Source: Nesterenkonia sp. Act20
GTDB lineage: Bacteria; Actinomycetota; Actinomycetes; Actinomycetales; Micrococcaceae
Assembly (NCBI RefSeq): GCF_019173455.1
Contig: NZ_JADPQH010000001.1
Coordinates: 434,001-498,000, forward strand
Reading direction: 5' to 3'
Length of the DNA: 64,000 nucleotides
Below the pieces are notes generated by a model. The model saw only the letters and a program-made list of their open reading frames with translations, was not told where the DNA came from and did no database searches. Positions 33,976-41,295 of this stretch are shown here, piece by piece. The position numbers were made by a program, and so were the translations under genes. The first letter of the stretch is position 1. Every line of letters begins with the position of its first letter.

Positions 33976-34818
33976 TCATCCCCAGAGCGTGGGCACAGGG
34001 TCCAATAGTGCGGGGCCGTTGTTGCGGACGTTGCCGACGCCGGGGTCCACCTCGTAGATCTCCCAGCCGCTGGCGACGTCGAGGATCTCGGCGCGCAGCT
34101 GTTCCAGGAGGACCTGAAGCTCCTCGGGGCCCTTATCCCCCGGCTGGATCCACTGCTCGGCGAACTCCGGGGTCATGGCCAGCGGGATGCGGTCGTGCAG
34201 TTCAGCAAGGTCCGTGAGCACACTGGCTCGGCCGCCAGAGGATCGGGCATCGGCTGTTTCGTCATCGGCTATTGCGTCACCGGCGGCCTGGTCACCGGCA
34301 GTCTCGGGTGAGGGGCCGGTGAGAATGGAACAGGACAGGATCCAAGGGTCTGGCTCTCCCCGGGCCTCGGCGTCCTTGTCCTTCCACCACTCGTAGAGAC
34401 CGGCGAACACCAGGGGGGAGCCATCGATCGCGCGAATGGCGTGCGGTCGCTTCTTCGCGCCCCCTGCTTTCCACTCATAATAGGCGTCCGCGGGGACGGC
34501 GCAGCGTCGCGACTTCGCTGCTGAGCGGAAGCTCGGCTTTGAGACCACCGTCTCGGAGCGCGCGTTGAAGGTGCGGGAGCTGAAGGTCATGTCCTTGGCC
34601 CACACCGGCAGGAGTCCCCAGCGAGCCGGGTGGAGCTCGCGCAGCAGCTGCCCGGCGTCGTCGTATCGTTCCACCAGAATGGAGACGGTCGAGGTGGGGG
34701 CGATGTTCCAGTTCGGGGGCAGCTCGAACGCCGGCGGCTGAACCGGCCCCAGCCTCGCCCGATTTAGGTCATCAGCCAGGTCGCCGGTGTCTTTGGCCAT
34801 GACATAGCGTCCACACAT
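33976..34818 (-). CDS. SOS response-associated peptidase (SRAP/YedK)
   Basis: A 280-residue SRAP-domain protein starting MCGRYVMAK, where Cys2 forms a thiazolidine link with abasic DNA after Met removal. Other family motifs are FELPPNWNIAPTSTV, RTFNARSETVVSKPSFR, RCAVPADAYYEWK (catalytic Glu) and ELHDRIPLAM (His). It protects abasic sites in single-stranded DNA. An insertion of about 40 acidic residues (EARGEPDP...SPETAGDQAAGDAIADDETADA) between the conserved blocks is longer than usual. The start is fixed by the invariant Met-Cys. Confidence 0.93.
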   Translation of the reverse strand: MCGRYVMAKDTGDLADDLNRARLGPVQPPAFELPPNWNIAPTSTVSILVERYDDAGQLLRELHPARWGLLPVWAKDMTFSSRTFNARSETVVSKPSFRSAAKSRRCAVPADAYYEWKAGGAKKRPHAIRAIDGSPLVFAGLYEWWKDKDAEARGEPDPWILSCSILTGPSPETAGDQAAGDAIADDETADARSSGGRASVLTDLAELHDRIPLAMTPEFAEQWIQPGDKGPEELQVLLEQLRAEILDVASGWEIYEVDPGVGNVRNNGPALLDPVPTLWG

Positions 34819-34978
34819 GGTGTGAGCTTTGCAGATACGAGTGTCTGCGGCAATCGGCTTCGCTGAAGGGGTAGCACCGGCGGGGTCTGCTCGCGAGACG
34901 CCCCCTGAGCTGGACCTGGGCGGGTCTCGATCCTTGGGCATCGCGACGGGGCAGACAAAAGTGTCTCCCGGCAGCAAT

Positions 34979-35052
34979 CCGAAAAATCGTAGAGCTGATG
35001 CAACGTCGTAGCCCTATAGCTCTACGATTCGCTAGAGCGCTACGACAAACGC
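34979..35052. repeat. 74-bp palindromic dispersed repeat, copy 1
   Basis: Starts 17 bp beyond the MFS stop codon. It is 74 bp long and differs from the copy at 37090-37164 by one indel and four substitutions. It contains nested inverted repeats built from CGTAGAGCT/AGCTCTACG and GTCGTAG/CTACGAC. The remaining DNA between it and the SRAP gene (34819-34978) shows nothing else. Confidence 0.85.
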
Positions 35053-35069
35053 CGAGAAGGGGTGGGGGC

Positions 35070-36389
35070 TCAGGCCGGCTCCTCGCCCGGCGCATCCGGC
35101 GCATCCTGCGTCGGCCGCACAGCGTCGTCGTGCTCCATCATGGTCCACGATCCGCCGAGGAGCGGGGTCAGCGTGATGACCGTGTACACGACGGCGACGA
35201 CGCCGAAGGCCCAGCTCAATCCAATGGTATCGGCCGCCACTCCCCCGAGCAGGGCGCCGAAAGGGACCCCCGCCCACGCGCCGGCGTTGATCATTCCAAA
35301 GACCCGTCCTCGCATCTTCTCGGGCACGCGCTCCAGCTGGACGGCCCCAAGAATGGGATTGATCGCTCCCGCGGCGAAGCCGGACAGCGCGGTCGTCGCC
35401 AGCAGAACATCCAAAGGCGCGCCGAAGGCAAACGCCGCGGCGGAGGGCCCTCCCGCCAGAACGAAACAGACGGCGAACGTGATGCGCCGTGGGAATCGAT
35501 GGGCGACGAAGCCGAACATCACATTGCCCAACAACGCGCACCCACCCATCGCCGCAACCAGGATTCCCAGTGCGGCGGCTCCGTCGAGTCGGTCCTCGGC
35601 ATAGAGGGGCATCAACGTCGAGCTTCGTGCGGCGTCCAGGAGATTGGTCACCAGCACAAGTGCCACGATGAGTCGCATCAACGGATCCTGCACGATGAAG
35701 TGCAGTCCTGCCCTGAGATCCGACCAGTACGACGATGGTCCAGGCGCCGCACCCACGGAGTCACCGGGGTGGTTGTGGGCTGCGGCACCAGGAACGAGCA
35801 GCCCTGTCACAACGGCAGAGACAGCGAACGTGGTCGCGTTGACGAAGAGAGCCGCGATGGGGCCGAAGCTCGCAACCAGCAGGCCCGCAACAGCTGCACC
35901 CACCAACCGAGCAAGCCGCTCCGAGCCGTCCAGAAGGCCGACGCTCTGCTCAAGCCGGATGCCTGCGCGGGCCGACAGGTTCGGCAGCATGACCCGTCGG
36001 GCAGTCTGTCCGGGGGTGTCGAGCAGCCCCGCCGCGAAGACCAGCAGCAGAAGTGTCCAGAAGGGCAGTCCTAAGGTGAGGGCCAGGAGGGGTATCAGAA
36101 GGACGAACGCCCCACTGGCCAGATCCGCCACGATGGCCACGCGTCGGTGCCCCGCCCTGTCGACGACGACGCCGCCCAGGGCGCCACCAATGACGATGGG
36201 TGCCGTCGCACAGAACGCGGCGATTCCGACCTGGACCCCCGTTCCTCCAGTACCGAGAACGTAGAACGGCACCGCGAACGTGGTGACCACATTGCCGGTC
36301 TGCGAGATCGCGTGCGCAGCAAGCAGTGCTGAGAGGGACCGGCCCGCTCTACGACTGTCGACCCCCGGCTGCGTTGTCCTGAGCTTCAT
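35070..36389 (-). CDS. MFS exporter
   Basis: A 439-residue major facilitator with twelve predicted helices: SLSALLAAHAISQTGNVVTTFAVPFYVL at the start, GGALGGVVVDRAGHRRVAIVADLASG (the conserved loop between helices 2 and 3) and SDLRAGLHFIVQDPLMRLIVALVL. This matches macrolide/enterobactin-exporter-like (MefA/EntS) MFS proteins. It lies 13 bp after the ArsR-like gene and is probably controlled by it. The substrate is unknown. Confidence 0.88.
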   Translation of the reverse strand: MKLRTTQPGVDSRRAGRSLSALLAAHAISQTGNVVTTFAVPFYVLGTGGTGVQVGIAAFCATAPIVIGGALGGVVVDRAGHRRVAIVADLASGAFVLLIPLLALTLGLPFWTLLLLVFAAGLLDTPGQTARRVMLPNLSARAGIRLEQSVGLLDGSERLARLVGAAVAGLLVASFGPIAALFVNATTFAVSAVVTGLLVPGAAAHNHPGDSVGAAPGPSSYWSDLRAGLHFIVQDPLMRLIVALVLVTNLLDAARSSTLMPLYAEDRLDGAAALGILVAAMGGCALLGNVMFGFVAHRFPRRITFAVCFVLAGGPSAAAFAFGAPLDVLLATTALSGFAAGAINPILGAVQLERVPEKMRGRVFGMINAGAWAGVPFGALLGGVAADTIGLSWAFGVVAVVYTVITLTPLLGGSWTMMEHDDAVRPTQDAPDAPGEEPA

Positions 36390-36402
36390 CAGTTCTCGCA
36401 GA

Positions 36403-36994
36403 TCAGGCGCGGCGGTAGGCCTGGTAGACCAGAGCCACCGGCTGGGCGCCGTCGTGATCGGTGGCTTCCTGTGTTGTAACGTCGTGAGCTTCACTGATGC
36501 GGACCCACCGTTCGACGAGAGACTCCAGTTCGGATCTCATGTCACTGAGTTCCGCTGCGGTCAGACGGAGGCTCCGGTCACCAGTTGCTGCCGCGGCGAC
36601 CCAGTCACGCGGCAGCCCGGGGATCGCGTCGACATAGCCTGAAAACATGGCGGCATAGGCTTGGGCCACAGACTTCTGCAGTTGAGACGACGCCGCGAGC
36701 TTCTCTGGATCATCAAGCAGCTCCGCAGGCTCCCAGCGTGTGAGCTGGTCTGTGGCTTTCCACCACCGTTCCCGCCTGTCACTGCTCAAAGGCTCGGCTG
36801 ATTCGATGACACCGATCGAGGCAAGCTTCCCCAGGTGATAGCTGATGGTCCCTGGCGCCTCGTCGACCATATCGCCGAGCTGCGCCGCGGTCTGAGAGCC
36901 GATTTCACGAAGCAGGCCGAGAAGACGGATGAGCAAGCACCCGCATCTCAGCGGCTGATGTGACGGTGGAACGGTCGGAATTGGTGGAGGCCAT
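36403..36994 (-). pseudogene. ArsR-type winged-helix regulator, frameshifted near its N-terminus
   Basis: The promoter-proximal ATG (36994) encodes MASTNSDRSTV...SAAEMRVLAHP, a usual ArsR/HTH_20 start, but then leaves frame. The rest, IRLLGLLREIGSQTAAQLGDMVDEAPGTISYHLGKLASIGVI (winged helix) plus a C-terminal helical domain, is in another frame. The break lies near 36926, at CATCCG, where an 11-bp deletion between short direct repeats would explain it. A GTG at about 37002 could still give an open but unusual product. It precedes the MFS gene by 13 bp. A sequencing error is also possible. Confidence 0.7.
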
Positions 36995-37000
36995 GGTGCC

Positions 37001-37041
37001 ACACTAGAAGCACAACAAACGTTGCGCAATAGTTGTTGTGC
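37001..37041 (-). promoter_or_regulatory. Promoter and 32-bp dyad operator of the ArsR-like gene
   Basis: TAGTGT (37006-37001, minus strand) stands 6 nt before the ATG at 36994. Upstream lies a symmetrical site: GCACAACAA (37010-37018), three bases, the palindrome TTGCGCAA (37022-37029), three bases, TTGTTGTGC (37033-37041). It covers the -35 region and is the natural binding site for the ArsR-type repressor. Confidence 0.65.
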
Positions 37042-37089
37042 ACGTGCAGGATTGCCCTCCGCAATCTCAGCCAGCCCCTAGGCCCCCAG

Positions 37090-37164
37090 CCGAAAGAATC
37101 GTAGAGCTCTTGCAACGTCGTAGCGCTATAGCTCTACGATTCGCTAGAGCTCTACGACAAACGC
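37090..37164. repeat. 75-bp palindromic dispersed repeat, copy 2
   Basis: Direct-repeat partner of 34979-35052, 47 bp beyond the FNT stop codon. In this copy the internal palindromes TAGCGCTA and TAGAGCTCTA are perfect, and AATCGTAGAGCT (37097-37108) pairs with AGCTCTACGATT (37130-37141). An alternative stem uses GTCGTAG (37117-37123) and CTACGAC (37152-37158). Confidence 0.85.
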
Positions 37165-37211
37165 TGGGCGAGGGGACGGGGCCGTGGGGCCAAGACTCCT
37201 CCCCCAGTCCC

Positions 37212-38048
37212 CTACTCGCCGCGAGGAGCGTCCGGGTCCTCGGGTGAGGCGCGCCGTCGTCGTTGCACCAGTTCTTTGGTCCGGACGAGGCGCAGGGCCG
37301 TCACCAGGCCGACGCCGCCGAGAATGTTGAACAGCAGGGTGAAGCCGAACCAGGTCAGCCACTCCAGGAACGGGATGTCCGCCCCGGTCTGCATGGCACC
37401 GAAGATCAGTAGCGAGTCCAGGATCGAATGGAAGAGCTGGAGCCCGGCAAGCAGGAAGCCTGCGCCGACTGCCGCGATGATCCGCGCCGGGTCGGAGTCG
37501 GTGCCCTGCTGCATGCGCGTCAGCAGCGTGATGATCATTCCGCCCAGGAGGGCCAGACATATGGTCTGAAGGGAGTATGGGGCATCGAGGAAATGCGCCG
37601 CAGATTCCCTCACCGTTGATTCCCATTCGGGGAATGCCTGCATCACCAGCCACATGAAGACCCAGCCGCCGACCAGGTTCGCCACCAACGTGCCGCCCCA
37701 GAGCTTGCAGAGCTGGACGATGCTGCCCTCGCGCGAGACCACCGCGGCGATCGGCATGAGGAAGTCCTCGGTGAACAGCTCGCTGTGCGCGAGCAGGATC
37801 GCGACCAGTCCGATCCCGAAGGCGAGGCCTGCCAGCAGGTGGTTGTCGGTCTCGTGCAGCACAGCCAGGTAGGCCATGACACCGAGGCCGACCTCCATGC
37901 CGCCGAAGAGCCCGGTGATGAGCATCGCCCGGAAGGTCCGCTGCAGCCGCTCAGCTCCCTCGTGCACCGTGTTGTCGAAGGACTCCTGCAGCTCTTCTTC
38001 GACGGGAGTGTCGTTGTTGCCCAGTTCCCTGCGCCGTTCCTCGCTCAT
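37212..38048 (-). CDS. Formate/nitrite transporter family protein
   Basis: A 278-residue six-helix FNT-family channel. Typical parts are MLITGLFGGMEVGLGVMAYLAVLHE, HSELFTEDFLMPIAAVVSREGSIVQLCKLWGGTLVANLVGGWVFMWLV (the omega-loop and pore His/Lys-like region) and FLEWLTWFGFTLLFNILGGVGLVTALRLVR. Such proteins move formate, nitrite or similar small anions. The acidic N-terminus and longer spacing resemble the actinobacterial subgroup whose substrate is untested. GGAG lies 8 nt upstream. It is followed by palindromic repeat copy 2. Confidence 0.88.
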   Translation of the reverse strand: MSEERRRELGNNDTPVEEELQESFDNTVHEGAERLQRTFRAMLITGLFGGMEVGLGVMAYLAVLHETDNHLLAGLAFGIGLVAILLAHSELFTEDFLMPIAAVVSREGSIVQLCKLWGGTLVANLVGGWVFMWLVMQAFPEWESTVRESAAHFLDAPYSLQTICLALLGGMIITLLTRMQQGTDSDPARIIAAVGAGFLLAGLQLFHSILDSLLIFGAMQTGADIPFLEWLTWFGFTLLFNILGGVGLVTALRLVRTKELVQRRRRASPEDPDAPRGE

Positions 38049-38140
38049 GTGATGTCTCCGGGGTCCGTAGGTTCCAGCGCCTGATGGCAGTGAGTCTAGT
38101 GTTCAGAGCTGTGTCACTGCTGACCACCCCAGCAGGGGAG

Positions 38141-38182
38141 ACCACAGCGGGCCCCGGTCGAAAGACCAGGGCCCGCTGTGGT
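38141..38182. terminator. Strong hairpin upstream of the FNT gene
   Basis: A 19-bp stem with one mismatch and a GAAA loop: ACCACAGCGGGCCC... (38141-38159) and its complement (38164-38182). It lies after the SDR stop at 38227 on the minus strand and probably ends that transcript before the FNT gene begins. Confidence 0.8.
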
Positions 38183-38226
38183 GATGCGATGAAACTCGTC
38201 GAGCTGTTGCTCAAGCTGCTGCTGGA

Positions 38227-38892
38227 CTACTGATCCATGGGCTCGGCGAACACGCGGAACTCGTTGCGCTCCGTGTGCATGTCCCAGAGCTTCTCCGCCA
38301 GAACCTTCGGGTCCTTGTTCTCGCTGCCCTCGGTGATCTGCCCGGGGATGATCAGCTGGCCGACGTGGATGTTCTCTTCCGCCAGCTCATCGTGCAGCAT
38401 CTGCGCGAACGCGCTCTCGCCGGCAAATGCGATGGAAGTTCCTGCCACCTTCGCGCTGGGGCGTGCGCCGCTGCCGCCGTTGATGAACAACACTGTGCCG
38501 CGGCCCAGGGCACGCATGCCCTGCAGCACCTGGTGCGTTGCTGCCACGGGCCCATAGATGGAGAACTCCACCGCACCCTCAAGATCCTGGGCAGTGGTCT
38601 CCAGCAGCGGGCGCAGGAATTCCTTCTGCGGCAGCGGGCTGTAGGTCATGACCTCGATGGGTCCCAGTTCCTGCACGGCCTTGTCCAGGGCCTCGGTCAA
38701 GCTGCGGGTATCCCGCACGTTGGCCTCGAAACCTTGGGCGGTGAATCCCTCGGCGTTCAGCTCCTCGGCAAAGGCGTCCACTCGCTCCTGGCTGCGGGAG
38801 ATCAGCGCGAGGTTGAAACCTTCCCGGCCGAATCGACGTGCCACAGCGGCTCCCAGGCCGCGTCCTGCTCCAATAAGCGCAACGGTAGTCAT
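38227..38892 (-). CDS. SDR-family protein lacking the catalytic Tyr-Lys pair
   Basis: A 221-residue Rossmann-fold protein. The cofactor loop VALIGAGRGLGAAVARRFGREGFNLALISRSQERVDAFAEEL is intact. The position of the active-site YxxxK reads GTSIAFAGESAFAQMLHDEL, with neither Tyr nor Lys in register, so it probably does not act as a normal dehydrogenase. It may bind NAD(P) and regulate or use another chemistry. AAGGACG lies before the ATG. It is divergent from the Ada/AlkA gene. Confidence 0.82.
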   Translation of the reverse strand: MTTVALIGAGRGLGAAVARRFGREGFNLALISRSQERVDAFAEELNAEGFTAQGFEANVRDTRSLTEALDKAVQELGPIEVMTYSPLPQKEFLRPLLETTAQDLEGAVEFSIYGPVAATHQVLQGMRALGRGTVLFINGGSGARPSAKVAGTSIAFAGESAFAQMLHDELAEENIHVGQLIIPGQITEGSENKDPKVLAEKLWDMHTERNEFRVFAEPMDQ

Positions 38893-39055
38893 ATACGTCC
38901 TTCCGTGAAGTCACCGACTCAACACCTCGCGGAATCGAGTCTGTCGTCATTCTGTGCCCGCGCACTTTCCGTGCCGGGCTCTCTGCGCACAACCACCCAC
39001 GGCCAGGTCCGATTCCCGCTAGCTTTCTAACGGCGCGAACTGTGAAATAGAGCAT

Positions 39056-40717
39056 ATGGAGCACAACGAGGACTTCGACCGGCGCTACCGAGCCGTGCAA
39101 TCACGTGATCGCCGCTTCGACGGGCAGTTCTACACCGCTGTCTCCTCCACGAAGATCTATTGCCGTCCCTCCTGCCCCGCGCAGACCCCGAAGCCGGAGA
39201 ACGTCACCTTCTTCTCCACCTCCGCTGCCGCCCATGAGCACGGCTACCGCGCCTGCAAACGCTGCCTGCCCGATGCCACACCGGGGGCCCCGGAGTGGAA
39301 CATCCGGCAGGATCTCGCCGGACGTGCCATGCGGCTGATCAGGGAAGGCGCCATGAATGACGGCGGCGTGCGGACTCTCAGCGCCCGGCTGGGCTACAGC
39401 AGTCGTCACCTGCACCGCACGCTCACCGCAGAGCTCGGCGCGGGTCCGCTCGCCCTGGCCCGGGCGCACCGAATGCATCTGGCGCGCAGCCTGCTGGTGA
39501 GCACGCAGATGTCGATCACCGATGTCGCCTTCGCCTCGGGATTCTCCTCGGTCCGGCAGTTCAACGCGACCGCATCCACGCTCTTCGACGCCACGCCACG
39601 GGAGATCCGTCAGCACGCCCATAGAGGATCGCAAGCTTCGCCAGGACGCCCGGTCGACCAGAAGGGTCCCGATGCCGGCCCGCAGCTCTCGCTGCGACTG
39701 GCTCTGCCGGTGCGCGAGCCCTTCAACGCTGCGGAGGTGTTCCGTTTCCTGGATCAGCGCGCGATCCCTGGGGTCGAATCCACTCAGCTCGACGGCGAGG
39801 CGCTCGTCTATGCGCGCACGCTGCGGCTGACCCATGGGCCCGCCGCCATTCAAGTCACTGCCGCTGAAGTCACCGTCGCCCCAGACGGGGGTGACTTCGC
39901 GACCGAGGTTGGTCGGTGGCAGCTGCAGCTGGACTGTGAGCTGAGCTCCTTTGCGGACATCCCGGCCGCCGTCGCGGTGGCTCGCCGGATCTTTGACCTC
40001 GACGCCGACCCGCTGGCCGTCGTCGCGGCGCTCTCCGCTGACCCTGCCCTGGGGCCCTGGGTGACGGAGTGGCCCGGTCTGCGGATGCCGGGAACCGCAG
40101 ACGGCCCGGAGTACCTGATTCGCGCGATCGTGGGTCAGCAGATCTCCGTGGTCGCGGCACGTACCCAGTTGACTCGGCTGGTCGACGTGCTGGGCACGCC
40201 GCTCATCTCCTCCTTCGCCGGGCTCTCCCGGCTGTTCCCCACGCCGGAGGAGATTCTTGCTGGGGTGCCGGAACCGCCGTCACGCAAGGGACCTGGCCCT
40301 CATGTGGCGCTGGACCCTGAGCGGCCGCTGAGGCTTCCCGCCCGATCTATCTCCACGGTGCGGATCGCAGCGCAGGCCCTGGCCAGCGGAGAGCTGCAGC
40401 TGCACCAGGGAGCAGACACCCGTGCCCTGCATGAGCAGCTCACCGCTATGCCCGGGATCGGGCAATGGACCGCCTCCTATCTGATGCTGCGTGTGCTGGG
40501 GGATCCGGATGTCTGGATGACCGGCGACGTCGTCCTGGTCACCGGTGCCAAAAAGCTTGGAATCTTGGACCCCGACCTGAACAAGGCAGCCGCTCACCGC
40601 GCGCTGCAGACCCACGCGCAGCGTTGGTCTCCGTGGCGCTCCTATGCCGCGATGTACCTCTGGAAGGCCGCTGCGCAGAGTGCAGTACGTCAGCCCCGAA
40701 AGGACACCAGCTCATGA
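39056..40717 (+). CDS. Ada-like/AlkA fusion: zinc domain, AraC HTH, DNA-3-methyladenine glycosylase
   Basis: A 553-residue DNA-repair protein. Residues 1-75 hold an Ada-type zinc site with Cys36, Cys40, Cys67 and Cys70 (YCRPSCPA and RACKRCLP); a Cys here can accept methyl from phosphotriesters. Residues about 85-185 are an AraC HTH. Residues about 205-320 are an AlkA N-terminal domain and 325-545 an HhH-GPD glycosylase, with GIGQWTASYLMLRVLG and the catalytic Asp in WMTGDVVLV. It should sense alkylation, activate repair genes and excise alkylated bases. It overlaps ogt by 4 bp. Confidence 0.93.
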   Translation: MEHNEDFDRRYRAVQSRDRRFDGQFYTAVSSTKIYCRPSCPAQTPKPENVTFFSTSAAAHEHGYRACKRCLPDATPGAPEWNIRQDLAGRAMRLIREGAMNDGGVRTLSARLGYSSRHLHRTLTAELGAGPLALARAHRMHLARSLLVSTQMSITDVAFASGFSSVRQFNATASTLFDATPREIRQHAHRGSQASPGRPVDQKGPDAGPQLSLRLALPVREPFNAAEVFRFLDQRAIPGVESTQLDGEALVYARTLRLTHGPAAIQVTAAEVTVAPDGGDFATEVGRWQLQLDCELSSFADIPAAVAVARRIFDLDADPLAVVAALSADPALGPWVTEWPGLRMPGTADGPEYLIRAIVGQQISVVAARTQLTRLVDVLGTPLISSFAGLSRLFPTPEEILAGVPEPPSRKGPGPHVALDPERPLRLPARSISTVRIAAQALASGELQLHQGADTRALHEQLTAMPGIGQWTASYLMLRVLGDPDVWMTGDVVLVTGAKKLGILDPDLNKAAAHRALQTHAQRWSPWRSYAAMYLWKAAAQSAVRQPRKDTSS

Positions 40718-41295
40718 CCTCGCTTGACACACAGCTGCACCGCGTCACTCTGCACACACCCGATGGTGCTTTCAGTGTGATCGCGGATGAGACCCACGTG
40801 CTGGCCTCCGGGTGGACCGCGGAGATCACCGAGCTGCTCAGCCTGATCCACCCGCACCTGCGCGGGAGCGCCGCGCAGACCAGTCAGGTCCCGGAGGACG
40901 GCACGCACCCGGTGCTCGCCCACGCACAGCAGGCCGTGGAGGCCTACTACTCCGGGGACCTCAGCGCGGTGGACAGCGTGCCGGTGCACCAGCGCTCCGG
41001 ACCGTTCCGGGAACACGCATGGGCCGTTCTTCGAGAGGTCAGCCCCGGTCAGCCGCTCAGCTATGCCGAATATGCACAACGGGCGGGCAGTCCGGCGGCG
41101 ATCCGGGCGGCGGCGGGTTCCTGCGCGAAGAACGCGGCCGCGCTGTTCGTTCCCTGTCACCGGATCATTCGGACCGACGGCGGGCTCGGTGGGTTCCGCT
41201 ATGGGGTGGAGATCAAGCAGAGCCTGCTGCAGCGGGAAGCTGTCCCGGCACCGTCTCTCCGCGCAGATCCCAGGCTCGCGTCGCCTGCACGGTGA
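40714..41295 (+). CDS. ogt: Methylated-DNA-protein-cysteine methyltransferase
   Basis: A 193-residue suicide repair protein that takes the methyl group from O6-methylguanine. The active-site motif is FVPCHRII, followed by GGLGGFRYGVEIKQSLLQREA, and the DNA-binding helix region is PLSYAEYAQRAGSPAAIRAAAGSCAKNAAA. ATGA overlap with the Ada/AlkA fusion indicates an adaptive-response operon. The last 27 or so codons run into and overlap the 3' end of the convergent dnaE2 gene by 83 bp, so the C-terminal tail is longer than usual. Confidence 0.95.
   Translation: MTSLDTQLHRVTLHTPDGAFSVIADETHVLASGWTAEITELLSLIHPHLRGSAAQTSQVPEDGTHPVLAHAQQAVEAYYSGDLSAVDSVPVHQRSGPFREHAWAVLREVSPGQPLSYAEYAQRAGSPAAIRAAAGSCAKNAAALFVPCHRIIRTDGGLGGFRYGVEIKQSLLQREAVPAPSLRADPRLASPAR

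Noticed and set aside
38189-38233. 14-residue amphipathic leucine-rich peptide frame (MKLVELLLKLLLDY)
   Set aside because: No ribosome-binding site, overlaps the SDR stop and lies next to a terminator hairpin; likely chance.
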